A stretch of 64,000 nt of DNA. It comes from Microbulbifer hainanensis. Its GTDB lineage: Bacteria; Pseudomonadota; Gammaproteobacteria; Pseudomonadales; Cellvibrionaceae. The stretch spans positions 1 through 64,000 of the forward strand of contig NZ_JACZCR010000044.1 in assembly GCF_014904735.1 (NCBI RefSeq), written 5' to 3'. A program made the translations under genes and the position numbers. Shown here piece after piece: positions 1-10,500 of this stretch. Below the pieces are notes generated by a model. It had not been told where the DNA came from, searched no databases, and saw only the letters and a list, made by a program, of their open reading frames with translations. Each line of letters starts with the position of its first letter. Within the stretch, counting starts at the first letter, position 1.

Positions 1-150
1 AGAATATTGGCACCAACATGATGGACCAAAGAGATCCATCAATATGAATTTTCAACCATGCTGATAGAGCCAGCGTCTGAATGCTTTAATGCGGGAATTC
101 AGCGGAAAATCACACCATAGAGAAACGTGAGAAAAACCTTTCGAGCATTA

Positions 151-840
151 TCACCTGACTCCAAAATGAAGCTCTGGCACTCCCTGCACACCATCCACCT
201 TGAAGGTTCGGGTTGCCCCAGGAGTTATCAGCGTTCGACCAGCGTCATTAGCCAGTTCGAATGCTCCGACCTCTTCCCTGCCAAATTTCATCTTTAGCAT
301 ATCTATATAGAGGAACTCGTTACCGTTATTTTTTATCGATACGACCACACCATCTGGTACTGGATGGTAGCGAATCAACTTCGGCGTTGGCATAAAGCCC
401 TGGTTGGTCACATGAACCGAGGCCCCCATACGGAGAATGGTTTGGACGCCGGATTGCGCCTGGCCAGAGAGATTCAGGGGCTGTTCGCTCGCATACAACG
501 TGAAAGAGCGCGACTGAGACAAGGCACCACCCACCCACTGGATACGCACAGCCTGTGCCTTCCCGGCAGGCACCACTGCCTGAGGAGGGAAAATTACAAA
601 ATCGTCGTCGGCGGGTGTGGTTACTTCGCTGCCGTCTTCATTGATTTGTCGTTCGAATATTTCGAACACTACCGGCAAATCGACTTCGCGGGGATTCTTG
701 AGCACCAGAGTTTGGCCCGTGATATCGGCTGGCAGTCGCAACACCGTCACGGTTGGCTCTAACGTAAAACACAGTGCGCCTTGTGCAAACAGCGCTAGCA
801 TGAGAAGTCCGGCAGCCAGGCCGAACATATTCCGCAGCAT
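151..840 (-). CDS. PapD-like periplasmic pilus chaperone
   Basis: This is a fimbrial chaperone of the PapD/CsuC superfamily, which folds pilin subunits in the periplasm by donor-strand complementation. It has a hydrophobic signal peptide ending near GALC and a first immunoglobulin-like domain with the typical segment FPPQAVVPAGKAQAVRIQW. A second, smaller domain covers roughly the last 80 residues. I chose the ATG at 840 because GAGGA lies 8 bases before it; an in-frame ATG at 855 has no good ribosome binding site. The pilin gene lies directly upstream on the same strand (62 bases), so the two form an operon. No usher follows: only about 150 bases remain downstream in the window, and I see no usher start there. 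Family assignment is firm; the exact pilus type (Csu/spore-coat-U like) is inferred from the pilin. Confidence 0.85.
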   Translation of the reverse strand: MLRNMFGLAAGLLMLALFAQGALCFTLEPTVTVLRLPADITGQTLVLKNPREVDLPVVFEIFERQINEDGSEVTTPADDDFVIFPPQAVVPAGKAQAVRIQWVGGALSQSRSFTLYASEQPLNLSGQAQSGVQTILRMGASVHVTNQGFMPTPKLIRYHPVPDGVVVSIKNNGNEFLYIDMLKMKFGREEVGAFELANDAGRTLITPGATRTFKVDGVQGVPELHFGVR

Positions 841-902
841 GAAAATGTTCCTCATTATGTAAGCAGGGCTCTAAGCAGGTGCCCAGCGCCCTGCCCGGTA
901 GA

Positions 903-1367
903 TTAATTCGGCGTCACCGATGCCGTAATCGTGTCGGTATAGGTGCCGGCCACCGTCGCAACCGCAAGCAGGGCCACACTGAGACTACGCGTCTGCACTG
1001 CGTTCGCTACTGCCGGCCAGTTGTTAACGACAGCCGGAACCGTGAGTTGTGTGGGAGCCAAAAGACCTCCGCTGACTTGCAACGTATACCCGACACTGTT
1101 GGGGCCACTCTGCAGAAAGCCCGCATTGAGGGATGTGAATGTGACCGTGAGCGTGCCGCCGTAGTTACATATGGGGCTGAGTGATTCAGAACCCTGTGTC
1201 GAGGTCGTGGTCATGTCCAGGTCGTCAAAGGGACCGTTGACAAAAGCCGTTACATTGCAAGCCTTCGCCAGGGTTCCGGACAGGGGGATCGGAACGCTAG
1301 TGTCTGCATAGGCGTTGCCTATGACCAATAGCGCGGCGGCAGCGCCGACTGTGAAAAGCTTCTTCAT
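903..1367 (-). CDS. Spore coat U / Csu-type pilin subunit
   Basis: A 154-residue secreted subunit with a signal peptide cut after about residue 21 (NAYA/DTSV). The mature part is rich in Thr, Ser, Val and Gly and has two Cys (KACNV and SPICNY) that could form the disulfide typical of these pilins. It ends in AGTYTDTITASVTPN, the beta-strand ending seen in spore coat protein U domain proteins and Csu-type pilins. AAAGGAG lies about 10 bases before the ATG. It precedes the PapD-like chaperone on the same strand, which supports a chaperone-usher pilin. Without an usher or tip adhesin in view, the pair may be an orphan, or it may work with genes beyond the left edge. Family call likely; function in adhesion is inferred. 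Confidence 0.7.
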   Translation of the reverse strand: MKKLFTVGAAAALLVIGNAYADTSVPIPLSGTLAKACNVTAFVNGPFDDLDMTTTSTQGSESLSPICNYGGTLTVTFTSLNAGFLQSGPNSVGYTLQVSGGLLAPTQLTVPAVVNNWPAVANAVQTRSLSVALLAVATVAGTYTDTITASVTPN

Positions 1368-1845
1368 CAGTTAATTGCTCCTTTACAAACTTAACTCTTG
1401 GAGGTGGCGAGCCAACATGGCTGGTGATCGACGCATCACCGCACGCAAGGTGGCACCTAAATACCGGGAAGAAATACTGCAAATGAAAAACTACCGACTA
1501 CTGACTTCCGGCGATCCGTTTCTGACTTTCCCGACACAATGGAAGTACCCGCTTCCGCGCTGGATAAAAATCGATCAAATTTGAGTGTATCGGTGGCAGC
1601 ATTTTTGTGAAGGCTATCGTCGGAATAAAGGCGCTGAGTGCGTTATTAACGGGAAATTCATCGAATCAAAGAAATTTCAGTGCCGCGGCAGGAAATATTG
1701 AAAAATTTGAAATACTAGCGCCAGCTATTGCGACTCCGCTGGCGGCAGGGCAACACTTTGGCGCCCGCGTTATTTTTATCACCAGCTTCACAAAATAATT
1801 TTTAATCATCGTGGAATTTTATGCCTTTGGCAGAATCGCAGCACA
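1368..1845. other. Intergenic region upstream of the pilin gene
   Basis: A 478-base gap between the pilin start (minus strand) and the terminator of ppc. It should hold the pilin promoter. I see no convincing ORF, RNA gene or repeat in it; short reading frames here show no protein-like features. Confidence 0.4.
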
Positions 1846-1879
1846 AAAAAAGGCCGACTCCAAAGAGCCGGCCTTTTTA
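1846..1879 (-). terminator. Rho-independent terminator after ppc
   Basis: A stem of about 13 pairs (AAAAAGGCCG.CTC with GAGCCGGCCTTTTT, one mismatch) and a short loop, with A-rich and T-rich flanks. It lies 33 bases past the ppc stop. The symmetric A/T flanks mean it could act in both directions. Confidence 0.8.
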
Positions 1880-1911
1880 ATTGGCGCCTTATTTAAATCA
1901 ACGCTGTGGCG

Positions 1912-4587
1912 TCAGCCGGTATTGCGCATCCCCGCGGCGATGCCCGCAATGGTCACCATCAACGCGCTCTCCAGCACCGGGTCGGAATCACGGTCGCGCA
2001 GGCGCGCCATCAGTTCTGCCTGCAGCAGGTGCAGCGGATCGGTATAGGGGTCACGCACGCGAATCGACCAGCGCATGACCGGGTTGTTGTCGAGCAGGCT
2101 TTCGCGCCCGGTGAGGCGCTGCAGCGCGTCGACCGTTTGCGCCAGGCGCTGGCGCAGCGTATCGCCCAGACGAATCAATTCCGCATCCTCGGTCAGCCGC
2201 TCCTCGTACCAGTAGGCGACGCGGGTATCGGTTTTCGCGAGCACCATTTCGAGCATATCCACAACGCCCTGGAAGAATGGCCACTGCTCGTTCATCGCGT
2301 GCAGGATACCGGTTTCATCGCGGCTTCCCAGTGCGCTTTCCAGCGCCTCACCAGTACCGAGCCAGGCCGGCAGCATCAGCCGGATCTGTGTCCAGGCAAA
2401 CACCCAGGGAATGGCGCGCAGGGTTTCCACACCGCCGCCGGGCTTGCGGCGCGCCGGACGGCTGCCGAGGGCAAGGCGGCTGAGTTCAGTTTCCGGGGTG
2501 ACCGTGCGCAGGTAGGACACCAGCGCCGGGTCGTCGCGCACTACTGCGCGGTAACCATCCACGGAAACAGCGGTCAGCCGGTCCATTTCCGCGCGCCACT
2601 CCGGGCGTGGTTCCGCCGGCGGCATCAGGGTGGCCTCCAGTGTGGCCGCCACATATTGCTCCAGGTTGTTTGCCGCCACTGACGGCCGGCCGTACTTGAA
2701 GCGAATCATCTCACCCTGCTCGGTAACGCGGATACGCCCGGCCACCGATCCCGGCGGCTGCGACATCAGCGCCATACGCGTAGGGGAGCCGCCCCGGGAA
2801 ATGGAACCGCCACGACCGTGGAAAAGGGTCAGTGGAATGCCGTGCTCGCGGAAGATCGCGGTAAGTTTTTCCTGTGCGCAGAACTGCGCCCAGGCAGCGC
2901 CGAGGAAACCCGCATCCTTGGCGGAATCGGAATAGCCGATCATGACTTCCTGGCCGTCAATCACGCGCTGTTTGTACAGTGGGATTTCGAGCAGCGCGCC
3001 CATGGCATCGCAGGCGTTATTGAGATCATCGAGGGTTTCAAACAGTGGCACCACACGCATCGGCTCGTGAACACCGGCAATTTTCTGCAACAACATGACG
3101 GCGAGTACATCGGAAGACGTTTTTGCCATGGAAATCACATAGGCGCCAAGCCCTTCCGAGCCCTGCTCTGCAATGACCTTGCAGGTTTCCAGAACCTCGC
3201 GGACATCATCACCACAGAGGTCACTACTATAAAAGGCCTCGTCTACCAGCGGGCGGCGGCTCTCCAGTTCGGCGAGCAGGAACGCCTGCTTCTGCTGCTC
3301 ATCCCACTCCGCATAACTGCCGAGTCCAAGGTAGCGGGTAATCGCGTCCAACGCTTCGGTGTGACGCGTGGATTCCTGGCGGATATCCAGGCACAACAGC
3401 GTGATGCCAAAACAGTTCAGGCGGCGCAGGGTATCCTTCAGTTGCGCATCGGCAATGGCCGACAGACCCACCGCGCGCAGCGAGCGATCCAGCAGGCTCA
3501 GTTCGTCAAACAGCTCCTGCCCACTGGAAAAATCCTTCCCTTCCGGCTCCGGGCGCCCATTGACCCGCGCCTCCATCCGCGCGCGGGTAACACGCAGGCG
3601 ATCGCGCACCTGGCGCAAAACCAGCCGGTAGGGTTCGTGGCTGGGACCGGTGCGGGCGAGCAGCTCGTCACTGGCCCGGTGTATGGAAAGGTCTGCCAGC
3701 AGATTTTCCACATCGCGCAAGTACAAGTCCGCAGCCATCCAGCGTGCCAGCAACAGTACTTCGCGGGTCACCGCGGCGGTGACATTGGGGTTGCCGTCGC
3801 GGTCGCCGCCCATCCAGGAGGCAAAGCGGATTGGCACCCAGTCGGCGGGCAGCGGATCGAGACCGGCCAGCGCCAGTTCGGCCTCAATTTCGCGCATTCC
3901 GCGGGGTACCGCCTGCCACAGTGACTGCTCGATCGTGGCGAAGCCCCACTTCGCCTCATCGACCGGTGTGGGTCGCTCGCGCCGGATTTCATCGGTACTC
4001 CACGCGGAGAGGATCTGTTCCCGCAGGTGGCGACGCAGGTTTTCAACTTCTTCTTCGGTGAGATCCGGGCGATCCAGGTCTGTCAGCAGGTCGGCGATTT
4101 GATCGTATTTACGGATCAGTGTGCGGCGCGTCACCTCGGTGGGGTGCGCAGTGAGAACCAGCTCGACGGACAATTCTTTCAGTGTCGCCAGAATCTTTTC
4201 CTGGCCGACATCGGCATTTTTCAGTTCCGCCAATACCTGGCGCAGGCTCTGGTCCGTGTCCGGGTCGCCGGGATAGCGCTGGTGATGGCGGTGCAACCGC
4301 TCGCGATGGCGCTGTTCGGCAATGTTAGCCAGATTGAGAAACTGGCTGAAGGCGCGCGCCACTTCCAGCAAAGTGCCGTCATCCAGTGGGTCCAGCAGCT
4401 CACGCAGGCGCCCCACGAGTACTTCCTTATAGCCACTACTTTCCACCGCCGCCTGGCGAATGGTTTCAACTGTATCGAATAATTCCTTACCGGCCTGCTC
4501 TCGCAGTACCGCACCGAGTTCTTCACCGAGCAGGCGGACATCTTCCCTCAACGGGGCGTTTTGATCCTGGTTCACAGACACCTTCAT
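1912..4587 (-). CDS. ppc: Phosphoenolpyruvate carboxylase
   Basis: A cytoplasmic enzyme that carboxylates phosphoenolpyruvate with bicarbonate to give oxaloacetate, refilling the TCA cycle. The length (about 890 residues) is normal for bacterial PEPC. Family signatures are visible: VLTAHPTEVTRRT, with the catalytic His near the first quarter; the segment FASWMGGDRDGNPNVT; the FHGRGGSISRGG phosphate-binding loop; and the C-terminal MRNTG. The longest frame starts at 4620, but the family N-terminus (LREDVRLLGEELG) points to a later start. ATG 4587 abuts AGGGAG, and the GTG at 4581 would have the better spacing (6 bases), so the true start may be 4581. It is a stand-alone gene with its own terminator. 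No anomalies seen. Confidence 0.97.
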   Translation of the reverse strand: MKVSVNQDQNAPLREDVRLLGEELGAVLREQAGKELFDTVETIRQAAVESSGYKEVLVGRLRELLDPLDDGTLLEVARAFSQFLNLANIAEQRHRERLHRHHQRYPGDPDTDQSLRQVLAELKNADVGQEKILATLKELSVELVLTAHPTEVTRRTLIRKYDQIADLLTDLDRPDLTEEEVENLRRHLREQILSAWSTDEIRRERPTPVDEAKWGFATIEQSLWQAVPRGMREIEAELALAGLDPLPADWVPIRFASWMGGDRDGNPNVTAAVTREVLLLARWMAADLYLRDVENLLADLSIHRASDELLARTGPSHEPYRLVLRQVRDRLRVTRARMEARVNGRPEPEGKDFSSGQELFDELSLLDRSLRAVGLSAIADAQLKDTLRRLNCFGITLLCLDIRQESTRHTEALDAITRYLGLGSYAEWDEQQKQAFLLAELESRRPLVDEAFYSSDLCGDDVREVLETCKVIAEQGSEGLGAYVISMAKTSSDVLAVMLLQKIAGVHEPMRVVPLFETLDDLNNACDAMGALLEIPLYKQRVIDGQEVMIGYSDSAKDAGFLGAAWAQFCAQEKLTAIFREHGIPLTLFHGRGGSISRGGSPTRMALMSQPPGSVAGRIRVTEQGEMIRFKYGRPSVAANNLEQYVAATLEATLMPPAEPRPEWRAEMDRLTAVSVDGYRAVVRDDPALVSYLRTVTPETELSRLALGSRPARRKPGGGVETLRAIPWVFAWTQIRLMLPAWLGTGEALESALGSRDETGILHAMNEQWPFFQGVVDMLEMVLAKTDTRVAYWYEERLTEDAELIRLGDTLRQRLAQTVDALQRLTGRESLLDNNPVMRWSIRVRDPYTDPLHLLQAELMARLRDRDSDPVLESALMVTIAGIAAGMRNTG

Positions 4588-4620
4588 CTCCCTAGCGGAA
4601 CGGACCGCACATTCTCGCAT

Positions 4621-5215
4621 ATTTATGCGGTGAAGCGAGTCCTCAGAAGAAGAACCTATTGACTAAAAGGTTTCAGATGAAATTTTCTTTTTTAAACGCC
4701 AGCAAGCTACGCACCTATTTATCCTACAAATACAAACATGTGATCACATAAGCAAATAGGCAATCAGCGTCAAATCGTTATCCAGACAATTTAAGTAACG
4801 TTTAACTAGATTAATGATAGGCGCATCAATATCCCTGATGAATAACGTTTCAAATGACGAAAATAGATTAAACAAAACTTAAAAAATCACAGAAAAAATT
4901 GGGATTTAGTTCACTCAATTCTGCAGCCTCACTGGATACAACCATTGGCATTTAGTTAGAATTCCCGGCTCAAGGTCACAGGAGTGACAGCACCCCCTAG
5001 GGAATTAGGACATGCCTGCCAAGCTCGAAGAAATCTTTAATAACCCTCAAATTTTCAGTCAGGAAACTATTTTCCTTGACTACGACCCCATTACTACGCA
5101 TTTCCATTTCATAAATTAGATGTATCAACAATAAGACAAAAAATTTAATTAATAATCGAATAATAACTCGAACATAAAAAAGCATTGAATTGAAAAATTC
5201 ACCGCAACATCACTA
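4621..5215. other. AT-rich divergent intergenic region
   Basis: About 600 AT-rich bases between the divergent ppc and the polyserine lipoprotein gene. Both promoters should be here. It holds one perfect 12-base palindrome at 4738-4749 (ATGTGATCACAT), a possible operator. No ORF with protein-like content and no RNA gene were recognised. Confidence 0.5.
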
Positions 5216-5254
5216 TTGAACGGAACCCTAATAGAAAGATCGAAAGGAATAGCA

Positions 5255-7423
5255 ATGATCACAGTCCTAAAACAAATTAATCAACGGCTGTTAAGCGTTA
5301 CCGGACCATTATCAGCAATCGCACTGACCGTGCTACTGGCCGCTTGTGGAGGGGGAAGTGGAGGCAGCAATAGTAACGACAGTGCCAACTCAGGGAGCAG
5401 CAGTTCCAGTAGCAGCTCTAGTAGCAGCTCCGGGGAAAGCAGCTCCAGCAGCGGCAGTTCCGGCGGTAGCTCGGGCGGTAGCAGTAGCAGCTCGGGGGGA
5501 GCGGTTGATACCCAACCCGTGGCAGTCGATGACACGATAAGTGGCGCAGAAGATACAGATATTGTTATCGCCATTTTTGAAAATGACGAACTTGGCGAAA
5601 ACGGTATTAACTCCTTGATCCTCAAAACAGCGCCGCAATTCGGCCACGCTACGGTGAACGACGCCGGGACACCCGACGACAAGAGTGATGACACCATCAC
5701 TTATGTTCCCAGCGTCGACTTCAACGGGTCGGACAGTTTTACCTATGAGGTCTCTGACGCGGATGGAGACACTTCCGAAGCGGAAGTATCTATCACGGTG
5801 ACCCCCACAGTGGAACTGACCGCGACGGCCGAGGCAGGCGGCGATGGTACGAATCCCAAAATGCTCAAGCTGAGCTGGTCGATCGATGTCCCAGTTGACC
5901 ACTATCGCTTCGAAGTAAATCCTGACGGAAGTTCCGGCTATTCAGATTCCGACCACGACGATATCCCGGGAGAACAAACATCTACCGAAGTCGAAATACC
6001 ACTGCACACCACACTATGGGACAAGGCCCGCGTACAGCTGATTGCATTCGATAAGGACGAGAGGATTATCGAGCGCTCGAATGAAATTTCGCTGGACAGC
6101 GTGGATGCAAATTCCATGATTGGCTATTTCAAAAGAACCTTGCCTGACAGCGGTGATACTACTCCAGACGATTATCTGGTCTTGGGCTATTCTGTTGCGC
6201 TGTCCGCAGATGGTTCCGTGATGGCCGTGGGTGCCCCAGGATACGGACCCAATTCCGGCGGTGGAGTGTATATGTTCCACAAATCAGCTGCTGGATGGAC
6301 CTCGTATTTGAACGGTTCCGAGCCTGTATTGCGCTCGACAGATCCGGGCACAGCCAGTGGCGACTTTATTGGAATATCCGTTTCCCTCAGTGCGGACGGG
6401 AAATTTCTCGCTGCTGGCGTCCCCGGATATGGCAAGACCCAGTCAGGCTCTATCGACGTCTCTTCTGATCACGGCGGGGTTTTTTTCTTTGCCTATGATG
6501 AAAGCGCCGAAGAGAATGCCAAATGGAAGTTCTTGACCGCCGATATCAATCCCCTGGAAGACGATAACCAGTACGGCATAGCCCTCGATTTGTCAGCGGA
6601 TGGCGGCACATTGGTTGTCGCTGCAGGCAATTATTTTTCCAGTGCGTCGGCCAGGGTGGACGTCCTCAAGCTCGATAGCAACAGACAGGTTACCAGCAGA
6701 AAGACTATCCATACCGATGAGGCCAGAGGTGGGCTCAGCGTCGCCGTTTCCGATGATGGCAATACCGTTGCCGTGGGTAGCCCTGAGAGCAACAATGTCT
6801 ACATCTATGACGCTTCCGACAATTACTCAACGGCGCAGCTTGTCACTTCTGACACCAAGGAGGGGGACGACGAATTTGGTATCGCTGTTGCTATATCCGG
6901 AAATGGAAAGACGTTGGTCGTGGGCGCGGCCGGTGATGACACTTCGGGAGCAGGCGTCAATCCGGTCCACGATAACCTATTATCCAACTCCGGCGCGGCC
7001 TATGTGTTCGAAGAATCCGCGCCAGGCTGGAATCAGGTTGCCTATATCAAGGCATTCCAGCCAGGAGAGGAATTCCGTTTCGGTGAGGCCGCGGCGATTT
7101 CAGCAGATGGCGCTCGACTGTCCATCGGCTCCCAGTATGAGGGCAGCGCAGGCATCGGTGTTAATCCCGCTCACGACGGGACAGCAGAGGCTTCTGGTGC
7201 TGTTTACACCTTTTATATGAATGGCGATTCTTGGACACCGGCAAATTTTCTGAAAGCACCGAACACCGGCGCCAACGACAACTTCGGACTTTCCATCGCA
7301 CTGACTGAAGATGGTGGCACCATGGCCGTCGGCGCTCCCGGTGAGGCGAGTACGACTACCGGAATTGGTGGCAACCAGCAGGATGACGGCAATGATGATA
7401 GCGGTGCGGTTTATCTTTACTAG
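5255..7423 (+). CDS. Polyserine-linker lipoprotein with Ig-like domain and FG-GAP-like propeller
   Basis: Probably a surface or periplasm-facing lipoprotein. From the chosen ATG, residues 1-31 are a signal with lipobox LLAAC (lipidated Cys31), followed by about 55 residues of Ser/Gly linker. A cadherin/VCBS-like Ig domain follows (AVDDTISGAEDTD ... FNGSDSFTYEVSDADGD), then a fibronectin-like strand-rich segment. Seven FG-GAP-like repeats of about 60-65 residues run to the C-terminus, each with a core like GIAVAISGNGKTLVVGAAGDD and a closing SGAVYVF-type strand. Seven repeats suggest a seven-bladed beta-propeller. The start at 5255 has AAAGGA 6 bases upstream; the in-frame TTG at 5216 is less likely. 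It is a single gene ended by a strong terminator. Polyserine linkers are typical of Cellvibrio/Saccharophagus secreted proteins. Binding partner unknown. Confidence 0.8.
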   Translation: MITVLKQINQRLLSVTGPLSAIALTVLLAACGGGSGGSNSNDSANSGSSSSSSSSSSSSGESSSSSGSSGGSSGGSSSSSGGAVDTQPVAVDDTISGAEDTDIVIAIFENDELGENGINSLILKTAPQFGHATVNDAGTPDDKSDDTITYVPSVDFNGSDSFTYEVSDADGDTSEAEVSITVTPTVELTATAEAGGDGTNPKMLKLSWSIDVPVDHYRFEVNPDGSSGYSDSDHDDIPGEQTSTEVEIPLHTTLWDKARVQLIAFDKDERIIERSNEISLDSVDANSMIGYFKRTLPDSGDTTPDDYLVLGYSVALSADGSVMAVGAPGYGPNSGGGVYMFHKSAAGWTSYLNGSEPVLRSTDPGTASGDFIGISVSLSADGKFLAAGVPGYGKTQSGSIDVSSDHGGVFFFAYDESAEENAKWKFLTADINPLEDDNQYGIALDLSADGGTLVVAAGNYFSSASARVDVLKLDSNRQVTSRKTIHTDEARGGLSVAVSDDGNTVAVGSPESNNVYIYDASDNYSTAQLVTSDTKEGDDEFGIAVAISGNGKTLVVGAAGDDTSGAGVNPVHDNLLSNSGAAYVFEESAPGWNQVAYIKAFQPGEEFRFGEAAAISADGARLSIGSQYEGSAGIGVNPAHDGTAEASGAVYTFYMNGDSWTPANFLKAPNTGANDNFGLSIALTEDGGTMAVGAPGEASTTTGIGGNQQDDGNDDSGAVYLY
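5391..5502 (+). repeat. Low-complexity Ser/Gly codon repeat
   Basis: Imperfect tandem AGC/AGT/TCC/GGC codons that encode the polyserine linker of the lipoprotein. Such tracts can change length by slippage in multiples of three without breaking the frame. Confidence 0.8.
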
Positions 7424-7470
7424 CTTCTTCTAACCGCGCTTAATTGCGCAACTTCCCGCATAGTCTCTCA

Positions 7471-7513
7471 ATAAGGAAAGGCTGGCTTTGATAAGCCAGC
7501 CTTTCTTATTTTT
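7471..7513 (+). terminator. Rho-independent terminator after the propeller lipoprotein
   Basis: A long stem (AAGGAAAGGCTGGCTT pairing with AAGCCAGCCTTTCTT, loop TGAT, one bulge) followed by a T-rich run. It lies 48 bases after the lipoprotein stop and may also end tpsA transcripts arriving on the other strand. Confidence 0.85.
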
Positions 7514-7567
7514 GAATATCCAAACAGTAAAAATCGTCCAGCGCTGGTGTGTTAAGTCTCCGCAGGC

Positions 7568-10500
7568 TCAGCCTCCAGCGTTCACCGAGGCCATCGATTC
7601 GCCCTGGCGGTCCTGCACCGGCAGCTCCCGCTGATCATCACGCTGAGAAGATCTCTCGCGCAATTTATCCTCGTCGTCCGGTGAACTGGGAGGCAGCGCA
7701 GGGAGCAGCATGTCGCCATTGAGTCGCATCTCCGGCATATTCACCGCATCGACTCCGGTACTATAGGGATTCACCGCATTAAAGATCGCCGGATCGACCT
7801 GGGCGAAGTCTTCTACGGCATTCTGCACCGCAGACTTGAGCCCCTGTGCCGCCTGCGCACCGGCTATCGACTGAAGCTCATCCCCCTTGGCAGTGAACAC
7901 CGGTATTTGACCGATAAAATCTGGTTCGAAATAGCTGATGGATACGATGTCAACCGACTGAGCGGCATCCATACGCAGCGGATTGATCGCGCTGCCGATA
8001 ACACGCCACTGCTGCAGCTCGCTACCCAGCCGTACCGTGCCCGCAGTCAGGTGGGTATCGCCATAAGTCTCAGCTGTCAGACTGCCAAACCCGGCGCTGT
8101 TCAGCGTGATGTTGCCGCGGCCCGCATTGATCTCGTCGATGATCAGGTCTTTCTGGGCCACTACTGCGATATCGATATCGGGGCCCGTAGTGTGGACGTT
8201 AAGGGTATGAACATCTGCGGTGATATCAAGGTTGCCGGCGATAGCCAGGTCCGCCCGACCTGCCTGCAAGGCCCCACCAATGGTTCTGGTGCTGCTGCTG
8301 AAGATGGTAACGTTGCTGGTACCGCTGTAGCCCAATCGCATACCCGAGTTGGCAAACATAACGCCCGCGCCATTGAGATTGAAGCGCTCACCGCTTTCGC
8401 CACCATTGACGAAATCAAAGCCCTGATTCGTCTCCAAGACCAGGTTGCCGGCTGTATTGTCCAGCCATTCAAAGCCGCTGAACTGGAAATTGCCGACGCT
8501 GCTACCGCTATTTTTTACTGACCACGTCTTGCCTGCAACGCTGAACTGGAATCGGTCGTCTCCATTGCCGCCGGAAAGCACTACCGTCGCACTGCTATCG
8601 ACCTGAACCTGCAGTTCATCGTTTCCATCGCCCAGGGACAGGCTACCGAGTGACGTTCCCGCCAGCGTTACAGTGTCATTGCCCCCCCCCGTATCGATGG
8701 AATTGAAATCACCACCGGATAGCGTAAACCGGTCAGCTCCGCTGCCTGCCGCAATCGATTCAATGCCGCTGAATACCAACGACTCACTGCCGCTAGAAAT
8801 CGTGCCCTGCTTGGCGTCGATGGACCACTCGGCATCAATATCTGCACCGCGCAAGGTGTCCGTGCCGCTTCCAGCAAAAATTTCGCCCAGGCCAGAGTAG
8901 GTGATACCGGCGATACTGAATGAAGTCAGGCTATCGAAGACATATTCGCTGTCTATATCTTGGCCGACATAGGTATCGGCACCATTAACCTGCTCAATGT
9001 CATCGAAGATCGCCGTTATGCTATCCACTGTAGCTACGGCACGGTCGTTGACCAGTGCTCCGCCGCTGCTATCCGAAGTCCAGCTGGCGCCGTTGGAATT
9101 GACACTGTCGACGCCCGCGCCCGCCGCGACCGCCTCCAGGTTACTGAAGGTGATACCGTCAACGTCGATGTTTCCGGTATCGGTCAATGTGAAATGGTCA
9201 TCGCCCGCGGTGCCCTGCAGCTGGTCACTGCCACCCGCGGCCGCCACTTCGCTAATGCCTTCAAAATCCATGCCCGCCACTGACAGCGCATTCTCGCCGG
9301 AAAGCAAGAACGTCTCGCTGTTGGCGGTACCAGTCAGGCGGGCATTGTTGGCGAATACGCTGTCCATACCCGTGATGCTGATCCCGTTGACGCTGAGCGC
9401 CCCATCGGTTCCCGAAAGCTGCCAGTTACTGGCGCTACCGGTTATTGAGTCGCCTCCGTCCGCACCGGCGGATATATTGGCAACACTCGCAAAATCGATA
9501 CCGCGCACGCGGACTGACTGGCCGGAATCACCCAGCACGAAGCTGTCACTGGCACTGTTGGTAGACGCGTCGACCGACACATCAGAACCGGCAACGGATT
9601 CGATATTGGTGAAGCCGATACCCGCTGCGGTAGCGCTGCCTTCTGCGAGCCCCAACACCCAGGATGCACCGGCAGTGGAATTGACCCGGTCACCGTCTCC
9701 CCCGCCATCCACCTCATAAATGCCGGTAAAGGTTATGCCATTGGCCGTAACCTGATTATTCGCAGTTACCGCAAACTGGTCAGAAAGGGCTGAACCGGTC
9801 AGAACGTGGCTGCCACCACTGGTGGTCTCTATACCGGTAAAGTCGATACCAGCGTGGCTCAGGGCATTTTCGCTTCCACTCAGCTGCCAGCCTTCAGTAT
9901 CCAGCCCAACCAAGTCATCGCTGCCACCCGCGGCTGCTACCGAAGTAACGTCCTCAAAGCGGATTCCGTAACTGTCCAGTTGATTGGCGGCCACAATCGA
10001 GAATTGATCCGCCGCGTCAGTGCCAGTGAGACTGCCTGTACCGGTGACCTTATCGATATTGGCAAAGTGGATAGAGCCGGCAGTGACGGAATTAGATCCA
10101 TTCAGGACAACAGGTCCGAGCAAATCCAGAGCGGCAAGACTATCGATGCCCGCGCCGGCATCAATGGCCACCAGGCCGCTGAAGCTCAAATTGGTGGAGT
10201 CAATATCTACGGCATCTGCAGCGGTCATGGTAAAGCCATCATCGCCGGCGGTTGCCGTTAAGGTTGCCCCCTGGCCGCTAAAATCTTCCACTGCTGAAAA
10301 GACGATGCCATCGTGAACGACCGAACTGCCATTATTCACCTCGAAGCCCTGGCCGTTTCGGCCCGATACACTGTCATTACCGGCACCGGCATCTAGTGCA
10401 TCGATGCCAGAAATTGTCAGCCCATAGACACTTAGCGTACTGTCCGCCAGCATCTCGAAGCTATCATTACCGTCGGTTCCCACGAGATTCGCGGTAGCGA

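Noticed and set aside
52-147. LysR-type regulator gene fragment
   Set aside because: Only 31 codons with a vague likeness; too short to annotate, kept as a remark in a finding.
2818-3924. A 368-codon frame antisense to ppc
   Set aside because: It is a shadow of a GC-rich conserved gene; the PEPC frame is certain.
4738-4749. CRP binding site
   Set aside because: The TGTGA and TCACA arms overlap with no 6-base spacer.
5281-5902. Long antisense reading frames opposite the polyserine lipoprotein
   Set aside because: They mirror the Ser/Gly codon repeats and have no start context or family features.
7568-7760. CdiA-type contact-dependent toxin at the TpsA C-terminus
   Set aside because: No VENN-like motif and no immunity gene downstream; the tail is short and charged.
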